A stretch of DNA of 64,000 bases from Rattus norvegicus (GCF_036323735.1 NC_086021.1:159870976-159934975), one strand, 5' to 3'; counted from the first letter of the stretch, positions 26,101 to 34,215 are shown. Translations and numbers: made by a program. The notes: generated by a model from the sequence alone, not told the origin.

Positions 26101-26663
26101 ACTACTGTCCCTAGTACAAAAACCTGCAAGACCGAATTCTCAGAAAAACTGCCAACAATGTCACTTCGGTTCTCTACTCCGCGCTGAGGCGTACCGACTG
26201 CGCAAAGGTAGTAGATGCAGGAGGAGGATCTTCGCAGAAAGAAGACCCAGCATCTTTCTGACTTCTCTCCAAGGAAAGTGAAAAACCGGGAACGCGAAAG
26301 GCTAATGGGCAGTAATCAAGTGGCTGTCCCAGGAGAGGATCCAACAAGGATACGTCCAAGTCGGGAAAATGCGCGGAACTAAAGAAAGGCAAAAGATATT
26401 GGCTCCAGCGGCTGGATGGCAAGGACAGAAAAGGTCCACAGCAGCGCGAGGGCGGACAGCCCGGTGCACGCAAGGCCTCGCCCCACAAATGTGCTCTGTC
26501 AGTACGAACCCGGCTCCACGGTCAAAGTGGGGTTAATGAGAAGGGATGATTCCAGCCCAGTCCCGGTCTACCTGCCCTCCTTGACCTCCGGGACCTGGCC
26601 ATCGTCCGTGATGACCTGCGGCCGCAGTGGCCGGCGCTGCCTCAGCCCGTCTGCCTCGCTCAT
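1100..26663 (-). CDS. Apmap: Apmap, adipocyte plasma membrane-associated protein (eight coding exons, 3' end outside window)
   Basis: The coding parts, read on the minus strand, are 26572-26663, 17764-17880, 11915-12030, 5541-5633, 4185-4301, 2892-3066, 1691-1825 and 1100-1292. They total 1,038 nt, or 346 codons, and phases join without a break. The product starts MSEADGLRQRRPLRPQ, has one hydrophobic segment near residues 40-60 and then the lumenal/extracellular strictosidine-synthase-like beta-propeller. The family is a type II membrane protein linked to adipocyte differentiation, with arylesterase activity reported. An Asn-Gly-Thr sequon (exon 5) matches a known N-glycosylation region. The family is about 415 residues long, so roughly the last 70 residues are in a terminal exon left of position 1. 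I searched 1-1099 and did not find that exon. All introns are GT-AG except the one after exon 6, which is GC-AG. Identification rests on near-identity to mammalian APMAP as I remember it. Confidence 0.96.
1691..1825 (-). CDS. Apmap: Apmap exon 7
   Basis: The acceptor TTCCACAG precedes 1825 and the donor GTATGT follows 1691. The 135 nt encode LLEYDTVTKEVKVLLDQLQF, then PNGVQLSPEEDFVLVAETAM and ARIR. It is the core of the strictosidine-synthase-like domain (the F-x-N-G-V-x-L-S segment is diagnostic). Confidence 0.95.
2892..3066 (-). CDS. Apmap: Apmap exon 6 (followed by a GC splice donor)
   Basis: The acceptor AACCTCAG precedes 3066. The 175 nt encode SVKLLLSSETPIEGKKMSFV, then NDLTITRDGRKIYFTDSSSK and WQRRDYLLLVMEGTDDG. 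Only a break after GGGCG at 2892, followed by GCAAGT, lets the frame join exon 7 (CG plus C gives the conserved Arg before LLEYD). The nearest GT, three bases further in, would shift the frame. Confidence 0.94.
3067..4184 (-). other. Apmap intron 5
   Basis: Mostly unique sequence. A weak B1-like stretch at about 3500-3595 (GAGGCCAGCTTGGGTAA-type core) is the only repeat I can support. Confidence 0.55.
4185..4301 (-). CDS. Apmap: Apmap exon 5 (N-glycosylation sequon)
   Basis: The acceptor TTCCTAG precedes 4301 and the donor GTATGT follows 4185. The 117 nt encode TRDDEPTCGRPLGIRVGPNG, then TLFVVDAYKGLFEVNPQK. The Asn-Gly-Thr within GPNGTLF is an N-linked glycosylation sequon, conserved in the family. 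The Cys in PTCGRP is also conserved in human APMAP. Confidence 0.95.
4910..5101 (+). mobile_element. B2 SINE with perfect target-site duplication
   Basis: The tRNA-derived head GGGGCTGGAGAGATGGCTCA is followed by the B2 body and an A-tail. A 16-bp duplication, AGAAATGTACAATGAG, flanks it at 4894-4909 and 5102-5117. The perfect duplication indicates a fairly recent insertion. Confidence 0.93.
5541..5633 (-). CDS. Apmap: Apmap exon 4
   Basis: The acceptor ATAAACAG precedes 5633 and the donor GTAAGT follows 5541. The 93 nt encode VLFTGTADGRVVKLENGEIE, then TIARFGSGPC. This is a typical propeller blade with a Thr-Gly-Thr-Ala-Asp-Gly turn. The 3' end of the intronic 94-unit array is only about 175 bp upstream of this exon's acceptor. 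Confidence 0.95.
5738..8890 (+). mobile_element. B1 SINE split by an internal tandem expansion
   Basis: The left half (about 5738-5812: GTGCACACCTTTAGTCCCAA, then GTATGAGGCCAGCCTAG) and the right half (8854-8878: CCAGAGCTACAAAGAGAAAT, then CCTGTCT) are the two halves of one B1 element. The whole minisatellite lies between them. Confidence 0.85.
5809..8853 (+). repeat. 94-unit minisatellite (32/33-bp unit) in Apmap intron 3
   Basis: Units begin CCAGCCTAGTTTACAGAGTA and continue AGCTC, then TGGACCA or CTGACCA (32 bp) or CTGGACCA (33 bp). I counted 57 units of 32 bp and 37 of 33 bp; 57x32 + 37x33 = 3,045, exactly the array length. Units are nearly identical; variants include GGACTACC in place of GGACCACC and rare single substitutions. 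There are no spacers. The unit equals the middle of B1, between its two CCAG motifs. Confidence 0.97.
11268..11302 (+). repeat. (GA)n microsatellite
   Basis: About 17 GA dinucleotides directly follow a short AAAAC-repeat run. Confidence 0.95.
11557..11727 (+). mobile_element. B1 SINE
   Basis: GCTGGGCAGTGGTGGTGTAC opens the element; the B1 core follows with an AAACAAAC-type tail. Confidence 0.8.
11915..12030 (-). CDS. Apmap: Apmap exon 3
   Basis: The acceptor TTTTACAG precedes 12030 and the donor GTAAGT lies in a run of five G after 11915. The 116-nt exon encodes FKEPPFMFGVLQPNTKLRQ, then AERLFENQLNGPES. It is the juxtamembrane stem and first propeller strand region. The intron on its 3' side contains the large minisatellite. 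Confidence 0.95.
13113..13413 (+). mobile_element. Rodent interspersed repeat, plus orientation
   Basis: It begins TAGGGTTTTACTGCTGCAAG and ends near CTGGGCCAAGCATATACAAA. The same family recurs at 54532-54868 and 55585-55952. I recognise the family from murid genomes but do not assign a name with confidence. Confidence 0.75.
14042..14145 (+). mobile_element. Old B1/PB1-like SINE
   Basis: The core GAGGCCAGCCTGGGCTACAA and a terminal CTGTGTCTCAAGA are recognisable. Confidence 0.6.
14920..15015 (+). mobile_element. B1-like SINE fragment preceding the polypurine tract
   Basis: AATCCCAGCACTCAGGAAGC, then GGCCAGGCTGGGGTACC and CCTTGTCAAAGG, are B1 landmarks. The purine repeat begins at its A-tail. 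Confidence 0.6.
15020..15213 (+). repeat. Polypurine tract: (GGGA)n passing into (GGGAAGGA)n
   Basis: About 55 bp of GGAG tetramers are followed by an 8-bp repeat (GGGAAGGA) to the end, all purines on the plus strand. The long protein-like open frames on both strands here are repeat artefacts. Confidence 0.95.
16688..16737 (+). repeat. (CA)n microsatellite
   Basis: About 25 CA units, next to a decayed ID-like fragment at 16605-16685 in minus orientation. Confidence 0.93.
17764..17880 (-). CDS. Apmap: Apmap exon 2 (transmembrane segment)
   Basis: The acceptor CTGGCAG abuts 17880 and the donor GTAAGT follows 17764. The 117-nt exon reads FSGRVFRMTFLMLAV and then a run of Leu, Ile, Ala and Met to ...LLESPIDPQSF. 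It holds the single signal-anchor helix. Arginines lie on its N-terminal side and an acidic Glu-Ser-Pro sequence follows it, which fits a type II orientation. Confidence 0.95.
18197..18310 (+). mobile_element. Decayed SINE (B1/B4-like)
   Basis: GCCAGGCACAGCTCACAAAC at the head and GATTCTGCCTCAGAAAAG at the end, strongly diverged. Confidence 0.45.
18559..18745 (+). mobile_element. B2 SINE
   Basis: GGGCTGGAGAGATAGCTCAG head, GGTTCAATTCCCAGCAACC B-box region, and an AATAAATAAATC tail. An imperfect duplication (AAAATTCCAAAAGG against AAAATTTCAAAGGA) flanks it. Confidence 0.9.
18955..19130 (+). mobile_element. Old B2/B3-like SINE
   Basis: GGGGCTGGAATACAGTGGAT head, then the CACACACAAACGCATAC-type 3' region and an A-rich end, diverged. 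Confidence 0.55.
20056..20262 (+). repeat. GT-rich alternating purine-pyrimidine tract
   Basis: (GT)n interrupted by GCGCGCGCGTGCGCAC and TATGTGTG variants. All three forward open frames in it are repeat artefacts. Confidence 0.93.
20793..20888 (+). mobile_element. ID element (BC1-type SINE), young
   Basis: The tRNA-Ala-derived body starts GGGGTTGGGGATTTAGCTCA. The box A (TAGCTCAGCGG) and box B (GGTTCAGTCC) positions of a Pol III promoter are visible, followed by an A-rich tail. A perfect 14-bp duplication, AAAAGCAAAAGCAA, lies at 20778-20791 and 20889-20902. Confidence 0.95.
21290..21356 (-). mobile_element. ID element with internal deletion
   Basis: Read on the minus strand it begins GGGTTGGGGATTTAGCTCAG and joins directly to TTGGTCCCCAGCTCCGAA and the A-tail. 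About 33 bp are missing: the segment between the box A end and box B start, which corresponds to the anticodon-like hairpin. Confidence 0.85.
21811..22571 (+). repeat. Pentanucleotide array (CTGTG/GTGTG), about 760 bp
   Basis: Mixed GCTGT and GGTGT pentamers with occasional shorter units. The pattern lacks stop codons in all three forward frames, which creates 264-297-codon frames of only Cys, Val, Ala, Leu, Gly and Trp; these are not genes. Confidence 0.96.
22573..22612 (+). repeat. (GGGTT)n pentamer run
   Basis: About seven GGGTT units between the GTGCT array and a minus-strand B1, in the place of the B1 tail. Confidence 0.9.
22625..22765 (-). mobile_element. B1 SINE, minus orientation
   Basis: Contains complements of the B1 landmarks: TCAGGGTTTCTTTATTATGT, then CTGCCTCGGCCTCCCAAATG. 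Confidence 0.85.
22975..23160 (-). mobile_element. B1 SINE, minus orientation, with TTTG tail
   Basis: CAGGGTTTCTCTGTCTAGCC, then GAGTGCTGGGATTAAAAGCA. A (TTTG)n/(TCTG)n tail lies at 22933-22962. The CTGCCTCTCT segment is locally triplicated. Confidence 0.9.
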
Positions 26664-26960
26664 TCTGCCGCCCCTCCACTGTTTCCACTGACTCCACCAG
26701 CACAGAGAAGCGCGAGGGTTTCAGAACCGTCCCTTGGCGCGAGGAAATGACGTACAACTTAGCGCCGGAGCTGCAATGCGGGTCCCACCCCTTTTTGGAG
26801 ATTGGCACAGCAGTGCGGCTCCACCCCCGGCCCCAGCCTCCAGCCGTGAGCGGAAAATAAGGGGTCCCTCCCTCAGTCCGCCAAGTCTGGATTGCTGGGC
26901 TGCAGCGTGGGTCTTCCTCGCGTCCGAGTGCTGGGCCGTGCCACTGGTTCTTAACAATGA
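26400..26960 (-). promoter_or_regulatory. Apmap: Apmap CpG-rich promoter and 5' UTR region
   Basis: CpG dinucleotides are conspicuously denser here than in the flanks. On the minus strand a CCAAT box lies at 26801-26805 and a CRE-like half site (TGACGT on the plus strand) at 26748-26753. No TATA box is evident. The CCAAT position predicts a start site near 26,700-26,740, giving a short 5' UTR of perhaps 40-80 nt. The exact start cannot be read from sequence alone. Confidence 0.7.
26572..26663 (-). CDS. Apmap: Apmap coding exon 1 (start codon)
   Basis: The ATG is at 26663-26661 and the exon encodes 30 residues beginning MSEADGLRQRRPLRPQVITD, the cytosolic N-terminus, plus two bases of a serine codon. 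It ends ...GGGCAG before the donor GTAGAC at 26571. The start agrees with the mammalian APMAP start and lies inside the CpG-rich promoter. Confidence 0.95.
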
Positions 26961-28451
26961 GTTCAATGCAGTAATCCCCACCGGAACTGTTACCTTTTCC
27001 GAAATGATTCCGCTAAAGTTCAAAATGTGTCTTTTTGGTTAAGATCAGATGTTGACTGCTAGATCTTCAAGTGGTTATACAATAGACATTTGATAAATTT
27101 CTAAAGGGAGTTACCTAAAGACAGGCCCAAGTAGAAAAGACCGCAAATAGCAAAACTTAAGGAATCATGAAGCAAACACCAGGTAGTGTAGTATTACAGT
27201 GAGTCAAACATATGCCAGGAGGTGAGGTGAGCAGACCGCAGGTAAAGCCCTCCTCTCTGGAATTAATGGGAGCCATGACTTCAATGCATGTAAATTGTAA
27301 TTAAACTTCAGGCAGCAATAACCAAGTACTGTTACGTAGGGCATTGGGAATGATCTCTAGGATACAGGTGCTGGGAGTAAGGCCTCGGAGGTTTTTTGTA
27401 CTACACTCGAGGATTTACAGAAACAAACATGCCATTATTTCTTCGGCACTAGATGGCGATAGAATGCTACCTCAATGTTCTATTTTCCTCCAGTCTGAGG
27501 GAAGTGGAGATTTCTTAACACCCACTCAGTTCTGTAGGGATCTCACGTTATATATAATTCAAGCTTTGGCAACATTGTACTTGACTCCATCATTGAAGAC
27601 GGACATTATAAAGATAATATCGTGGGTAATTGTAACAACTGCTGTGTGGGTCTGGCACCTACCCGCATGCCTGGATAGCTTGCCTTTTCTGATTGCATGT
27701 CTCTGACTTTGTGATATTATTCTGTTTCCTTGTGATACATTTTTCTTTTACCTCCACCTAAACCATTTTTATCATCCAGAATCCATTTCAAGTCTCATTG
27801 CTGAAAATCTCTTATTGAATTTCCAGAGTTTCTCCCTCTGCTGGAGGCTCTTTGAACATTCTTAAACTGTCACCAGTAGCCTGCTACATCCGTTATATGT
27901 ATCCTATGCCCAGTGTGAAATGCGTGGGCCAAAGCAACCCAGAACATACACACTCAAAATAATAAGAGAGTTGAATACACTGAACTTGCTACATAAAAGG
28001 AATTCACCAGAGGACCCGTGAGCCCCTCAAAAGAGGGTAGTTATGGAAGACTGCTCAGGAAATTTAAGAGGGCTAAAGTTAGAAATGGTCTTGGAAGGGA
28101 TTGGTTAGAGTCTGTAAACTAGGAGAGTGTCTGGGAGAGCCAGTGTCCATATCTCTGAAACAAATGGGTCCACAGAGGATTACTGGGAGATACACTCATG
28201 GCCTTATCTTGAAGCACATGAGTCTGAACGAGCTGGGGTTAGAACAGCCTGAGCTTCGATCATTGGTGTTATGCAATACGACTTAGGAGTTTTCTGTTTG
28301 CAAGTCTAGGTAAAGTCCATTTTGCTTGTTGTATCTGGTCTTAGTGCTCTATTGTCCCACATCACCCCTCCAGCCCCGCAGCCAATCAGTGTCACTGTCT
28401 CATTCTACCAACTATTTGCACAAAGAGAAATGTGACCACCATGCCTGGTTA

Positions 28452-29039
28452 GGTCAGGTTTCTCAACTTCAGCACTGATAACATTTGGGGCTAGATAATC
28501 CTTTGTTGTAGAGGTGAAGTGGTGGTTGTCATGTGTATAGGATATTGAACACCACCCCTGGCCTTTACCCTTTAAATGCCAGTAGCACCCCATCCAATTT
28601 AGTGCTAGAGTTAATCTGGAACACCAAAAACCTGTGTTGTGAAAAGTTTGGTCCTCAGCATGGGTGACGCTAGAAAATAATGACATTTGTAAGAGGTTGG
28701 CCCTACTGGGACACTGGAGGCATGCCTTTGATGAGAGTACAGGAGTTTATCCCTTTTCTCTTTCGCTTTTTTTTTTTTATTTCTCCACATTGGGGCAGCA
28801 ATTGCTCCACCACATACCCCCACCATAATGTACCACCACAGACCCAAAGCAGTGGGAGCCAGCCGATCATGGGTTGAAACCTCTAAAATCCCGAGCCAAA
28901 GTGATGCTTTTTATAAATTGATTGTCTCAGTATTTGTTATAATGACAAGATACTAGAAACAAATAATAATTTTTAATGTCTTTAAACGTCACCAAATGTT
29001 CTCTAAGGGACAAAAGAACCCTTGATTGGGAACCACTGA
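28452..29039 (+). mobile_element. MER20 (hAT-Charlie) split by a later insertion
   Basis: The left half, 28452-28615, has GGTTTCTCAACTTCAGCACT, then AGTAGCACCCCATCCAA. The right half, about 28965-29039, ends GGGAACCACTGAG. Together they make one MER20-type element with hAT terminal repeats. An insert of about 350 bp separates them. Confidence 0.75.
28618..28962 (+). mobile_element. Medium-length interspersed repeat inserted in MER20
   Basis: Flanked by GTGCTAGA and ATACTAGA (6 of 8 match), the 8-bp duplication size of hAT transposons. The 3' part, GGGAGCCAGCCGATCATGGG, then TCTCAGTATTTGTTATAA, resembles the element at 42280-42655. Confidence 0.5.
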
Positions 29040-29686
29040 GTGAAACCAATGCCCACCCTGGAACTTAACATGCAGCTCACTTTCACTGAAACTCTCATCT
29101 ACACAGATGGCATTTATCCCAACAAAACGGGGCCATCCCAGTGTGGAAAAGAAGCACATGATATTACGCAGTCATCTCCCAGTGTGCTAAACTAGGCAAA
29201 GCAGAAACAAAATTGAATTCCGGTCTTGGGCCTTGCCCTCTAATCCCATTGCTGATTCCGACTTTATACAGATACTCAGATACTTCCCAAAAGCCCATCA
29301 GGTCCCTACGGTTGTTACAAAACAAAGGTCCTCAGATGCGCCAATATTCATGGTTGTAAATGGGAAGGAAAGACAGAAAGCATGACGAGCGCTGTAAATA
29401 TTATAAAGGAATAGTACAAACGGATAAGCCAGGTATCCTGAGACCTTCAGGGAAAGCTGCACGGACACATGGGAGTAAACCAGAGGAGCTTGTGCACCAG
29501 CTCGGGATAAGTAAGAGTCCAGATGGTGAGCTGGGAGGATAGAGATGGGCAAGAGACAAAGCAGGAGGATTGGAGGGGTCCTGAGATTGGTGACCAAGGG
29601 GACGATGAGCACGGGTAGGCTTCAGGGTCCTGCTGATGAAAGAACGGTCTGAAAGGGACAACAAATGATTAGAAAGTGGCAAGAAT

Positions 29687-29875
29687 GGCCTAGAGAGATG
29701 ACTCAACAGTTAAGCACATTTGGTGCTGCTGTAGAGGACCCAGGTTCAGTTCCTAACACCCACGTGGCAGTTTACAGCTGTTTCTAACTCCAGTTCCAGG
29801 CAATCCAAAGCCCTTGTCAAGCCTCTGTGGGCACCAAGCACACATATGTGCACATACATATTTTCAGACGAAAGA
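29687..29875 (+). mobile_element. B3-like SINE
   Basis: GGCCTAGAGAGATGACTCAA head and a B2/B3 body with AACACCCACGTGGCAGTTTA and a CACATATGTGCACATAC end. Confidence 0.7.
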
Positions 29876-30077
29876 TTTCCACTAAATGTCCAAATAGGCA
29901 ATTTTAAGTGGAAACAGCAGTACTGAAAGAGCTCCCAGATAAATTGCCACGGCATAGTAGGAAGCTCTGGTTTCAGTACAGGTAGGACAGAAGAGAGTAT
30001 GGGGCTCAAGATTGTTGAAGAACCTATGTTCAGTTGACAGAAACAGCTACAAGAGCCAGCTTAGGATGAGAGAGGAC

Positions 30078-30182
30078 TAGGCATGATGGTATCCTAATGT
30101 ATTCCCAACTTCTCAGGATGCTGAGGCAGGAGAGTCACTGAAGTCCAGCTTTGACAACATAGCAAAGTCCATCTTAAACATA
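30078..30182 (+). mobile_element. Old B1-like SINE
   Basis: TGCTGAGGCAGGAGAGTCAC and GACAACATAGCAAAGTCCAT are B1/PB1 core remnants. Confidence 0.5.
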
Positions 30183-30309
30183 AATAGAAAAGGACAGTCA
30201 GGAAGAGTTTATTAGCTACAAAGGGAGATGCTACAGAGCCTGGGCATAGAACGGATAGGTCCCATGGAACTGGAAAAGGATATGAAGAAAACAATAAGAA
30301 AAATAAAGA

Positions 30310-30315
30310 GGAGGA

Positions 30316-30354
<39 letters not shown>

Positions 30355-30424
30355 AGAAGAAGAAGAAGAAGAAGAAGAAGAAGAAGAAGAAGAAGAAGAA
30401 GAAGAAGAAGGAAGAAGAAGAGGA
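30310..30424 (+). repeat. (GAA)n trinucleotide tract
   Basis: An uninterrupted AAG/GAA run flanked by GAGGAA variants, purine-only on the plus strand. It gives a poly-Lys/Glu frame forward and poly-Ser/Phe/Leu frames in reverse, all artefacts. Confidence 0.96.
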
Positions 30425-30939
30425 AAACAAAGGAGGAGGAGGGAGAGAAAGAGGAGGAGTAGCTGGAAGAGCGGGAGGAGGAGAAGCCACTGCAGCAAAG
30501 TTTCTCTTCACCACTCACCAACAAGCCTAATAGGGACTGGCCATTTCTCCTCCTGCCCAACCTTCCCTGGCAACGACTGAAGTTTGGCTCTTCTTTCCCT
30601 CTGAAGCATGAAATCTCAACTGTTGCCATTCCAGTCAGTAATAGTAAGGTGGCCACAGGCAATGGATCTTGATGTAAAATAAACGTGGGCATCCTTTTCA
30701 AAAGGAGTGGACTACCAACCCACTGCCTGCAGCAGGAGCAGCTACTTGCCAGCTGAAGAAAATGGCCCCTGATGTCTAAGCCAGGCAAAAAAATTTATGC
30801 TACCCCCCAAAGCATCCCATCTGACGCACCTACACCCTTTGCATAGCTTCAAACCTGGTGTTTCATGTGTTAAATTTCAAACATGCAGCAACTACCAGAG
30901 GTTTCTATTCAACATATCAAAGTTAACCTAGCCTCCCAG

Positions 30940-31275
30940 CATCCCTTAGTCCCTACTTGTTACAGTGTATAGCTGATATACCCTGCTCTCCACACTGAAC
31001 TCTCCAGCCCAGGGGCTGGGCTGCCCTTCCTCCAAAGGCTCTTCCGTATATAATTCAGACATTTTGGTCACCCACACTTTTTGCATTTTTGGTTTCTTGG
31101 CTGTGCACCTGGTTCCTCTCTCCCTTCCCCTCCCCTTCTCCCACATGGTTCAAGATCACGACTACTCTGGACTCTCCCAGATGTACCTGCCTCCAGCTAT
31201 GCTCTCCTACGTATCTATAATAAACTTCCTCCACCACCATACCCAGGAGCAGTTATGTCCTTTCATTTTTCTTTG
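30940..31275 (+). mobile_element. Probable solo LTR (MaLR-like)
   Basis: A pyrimidine-rich segment resembles the 3' part of rodent MaLR-type LTRs: CCAGGGGCTGGGCTGCCCTT, then ATGCTCTCCTACGTATCTAT and an AATAAA at 31219-31224 followed by a T-rich run. No internal retroviral genes adjoin it. The family and the exact 5' end are uncertain. Confidence 0.4.
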
Positions 31276-31839
31276 TTTTTTTTTTTTTTATTCACCACGG
31301 CCCTCCATTTCATTTGTCCCACAAGTCCTTTCCCAAACCCATATTCCTGAACAAAACATCTTGTTTTGCAACATTCAGTATGATTCTGTAGCCCACGGGA
31401 CATGCAATAAAAAAAAAAAACCCACAGAGCAGACAAGGTGCTACCAGTGTAGGCAGGGCAAGACTGGCTCGAGAAGTAATGAGTGCTCTGCAGGAAAGGG
31501 ACAAGCTGAAAATGGGTTGCCAAGGATACTTACTGTAATTGTCCCATCTATTCTTTCAGCCGCTCCAGCCTCACCAGCCAGGGCCTTAGCACATTCAGTA
31601 GGCGATGTCTACCAGTGGGATGGATATTAATGTTTGCTACCTGGCCAGGAAGTGAACCTTACCAGCCCAATCATTCTCTTAGCAATGACATTTGTTTTAC
31701 TGGCACCTCTCCCTCATTACTTGTGTTAGTTACACCCAGAAACCATTCTGGCTTTGTGTTTTACGGTTCGTTTTCCAAAGTGCTAGGAAATCAAGCTGTA
31801 CCCTTACACTACGTCCCAGGGCTCTGGAAACCATGTTCT

Positions 31840-31962
31840 GGTTTGGTTTGGTTTGGTTTGGTTTGGTTTGGTTTGGTTTGGTTTGGTTTGGTTTGGTTTG
31901 GTTTTTGGTTCGGTTCGGTTCGGTTCGGCTCAGCTCGGCTCGGCTCAGCTCAGCTTGGCTTA
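31840..31962 (+). repeat. (GGTTT)n pentamer grading into GGTTC/GGCTC/AGCTC
   Basis: About 13 perfect GGTTT units, then progressively substituted pentamers keeping the 5-bp period. It sits at the tail of a minus-strand B1. Confidence 0.95.
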
Positions 31963-31965
31963 AAA

Positions 31966-32100
31966 TAGAATCTCTCTGTGTAGCTTTAACTATTCTGGGA
32001 CTCACTATGTAGACCACAAGTGATCTTAAACTCACAGAGATCTGCCTGTCTCTGCTTCCTGAGTGCTAGAATTAAAAGTGTGCACTGTTATGCCTGGCTT
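31966..32100 (-). mobile_element. B1 SINE, minus orientation
   Basis: AGAATCTCTCTGTGTAGCTT, then GAGATCTGCCTGTCTCTGCT, are complements of B1 landmarks. Confidence 0.85.
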
Positions 32101-32114
32101 AGAAACCACTTTTT

Positions 32115-32223
32115 CTTTCTTTTTTTTCTTTTCTTTTTTTTTTTTTTTTGGAGCTGGGGACCGAATTCAGGGCCTTGCGCTTGCTAGGCAAGCACTCTAC
32201 CACTGAGCTAAATCCCCAACCCC
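32115..32223 (-). mobile_element. ID element, minus orientation, young
   Basis: A full-length ID body in reverse (GGAGCTGGGGACCGAATTCA to GAGCTAAATCCCCAACCC) with a long T-run. A perfect 15-bp duplication, TAGAAACCACTTTTT, lies at 32100-32114 and 32226-32240. Confidence 0.95.
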
Positions 32224-32277
32224 GCTAGAAACCACTTTTTAAAAACAAGTTACCACCTTTTTTTCTTTCTTTTTTAT

Positions 32278-32281
<4 letters not shown>

Positions 32282-32325
<44 letters not shown>
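32282..32325 (+). repeat. (TGA)n trinucleotide repeat
   Basis: About 14 TGA units. Confidence 0.95.
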
Positions 32326-32326
<1 letters not shown>

Positions 32327-33127
32327 ATTGTCCTGCCTTTAATTCTTTTGTTGCACCAGTTGATTGACATCTGTGAGACGGGAATCTTTGACTCCCGGTG
32401 ATAAAGAAGTTCACAGTTTAGATTATGTAATGTCCATCTTTAAGAAAGAAAATGGTCCAAGGTGTGTTTGCTCACCCTCAAAACTTGACACAGACTTATA
32501 GGAATGGAGAAAGATCCATCCTGAGGTTACTCATCTGGTGACGTTTGCCGAGAAAATTCCACTTAACAGCAGGAGAAGTTGGTGGTGCTGGTTCTCTCAA
32601 CAGGGTTCCAGACTCCTACAGCCCTCACTGCCTCAGAGATCCATAATCTAGGAGGACAACTAACACCCCGGTCCCTTCCCTTTCCTACTTCTGAGCTTAT
32701 TTAAGGAAGGACTCCTGCTTTCTGACCTGTCACCTCCTGGACCAACAGTTGACATCTGTGGTCCATATTCCAGAATCACTCCTTGGTGCTTTGGCTAGAA
32801 TTTACGTGGTAGAGAAAGAGCACAGACTGTGTAACAAATCTGAGCACCGATTTAAGAGATCTGCACATGGCCAGTGTGCAGGGTGACAGCATGCCTGCAG
32901 CAGACGTATTAAAGAACAAACCTGGGGTTCCCTGAATCTCCCCACATCCTTAGTAAAGGGAGAAAGGGAAGTCCAACACCTAAGCAAAGCAGTGGCCTTT
33001 TTCCCTACCCTAGAGAGAGAAACTGGGGCTTTTTCCATGTTTCCTCCCTTCTTGCCCTTCCAGAGAACATGACAGGTAAGGATAGTAGGAGTCCCCCTGT
33101 GAGCTGATGAAGACAAGAAGGTTTTGG

Positions 33128-33216
33128 GGTCGCACAACTAGGATATCTGTGACCCCCATGCAAGGGTCCTTTGACACCCCAGAGGGGTCATGACCCCACA
33201 GGTTGAGAACCAGTAG
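33128..33216 (+). mobile_element. hAT-Charlie fragment (URR1-like 3' end)
   Basis: AGGGGTCATGACCCCACAGG followed by TTGAGAACCAGTAG is the terminal part of a rodent hAT-Charlie element whose consensus ends in GGTTGAGAACCACTG. Confidence 0.6.
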
Positions 33217-34009
33217 TTCAGGGGAAGAAATGGAGAGAAAAGTCGTGGTCTGGAAACTTATTTTCTTATATGTTAAACTGGTAAATAACCTCTTGTACAG
33301 GTGTTGACTGATCAATAATGAGCCTAACTTTGAGGGTAGAGAAACCCTACAAATCTGAGGCCAGCCTTGGCTACTTCAGTCAATTCCAGGCCTACCTGAG
33401 CTCATCGGGGAATAAAGAAGGCAATGTTTTGAAACACCTTCTCCTTGGATGTTAGGGAATAGGCGATCCAGAGTCACGTGATGAACACAATATTTTAAAC
33501 ACTTGTTTAAAGATATCAGAAAAGCTGGCGTGCGGTCACGATTGGACCAAGATCTGGGACAGGCATGCTGTCTGGAGCCACATTTGCCCTGGGGGGTTCC
33601 AGCAGCTAGTTCTGAGAGAGTTAGTTTGGAGATTCATTTGATAAGATCAAGGGTCTTGCAAGATGGAGCCTTGGTTTGGTTTTCCCCTCCCTATCCACAA
33701 GCCTTCACCTACACTGACCCTTCCCCTGTTCTCCTCCTAGGTCATTCTGGACTATAGGATTCTTAAGTTACTTACCTGCATTCACCCCTTTATTGCAGAA
33801 TCTGGTTTTGGTACAGAGATAGAGAAAAATAGAACGTGAAACTTCCTAACTATAGGGAATAAGGGGTCCTCAAAAACCGGGAAAGAATAGAGAATGACAG
33901 TATTCGAAGAGATGATGTTTAAGGTATGTCTAAAATTGACACACATATTTTCATATGTGGAGGTCTAGGAAGCCCAAAGCCCAAGCACAACAAATAAAAA
34001 CAACTCAAA

Positions 34010-34215
34010 GGGGCTGGAGAGATGGGTCACTGATTAAGAGCACTGTTCTTCTAGAGGCCCTGGGTTCAAGTCCCAGCACCTACATAATGGTTCACAGCCA
34101 TCTGTAACTCCCGCTCCAGGGGATCCCCTGCCTCCTTTGACACCAGACTTACACATCGTACACAAAGACACATGCAAGCAAAACACACATACACATAAAA
34201 TAATTCATTTTTAAA
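34010..34215 (+). mobile_element. B2/B3 SINE
   Basis: GGGGCTGGAGAGATGGGTCA head, GGGTTCAAGTCCCAGCACCT box B region, and an ACACATACACATAAAATAAT end. Confidence 0.88.

Larger units (their letters stand above)
17881..26571 (-). other. Apmap intron 1
   Basis: At 8.7 kb this is the largest Apmap intron. It contains SINEs (18197-18310, 18559-18745, 18955-19130, 20793-20888, 21290-21356, 22625-22765, 22975-23160), a GT-rich tract and a pentanucleotide array. The segment 23,160-26,100 is mostly unique AT-rich sequence in which I saw no gene. Confidence 0.65.

Noticed and set aside
30094..30530. Poly-Lys, poly-Ser, poly-Phe and poly-Leu frames
   Set aside because: They read through the GAA/TTC trinucleotide tract.
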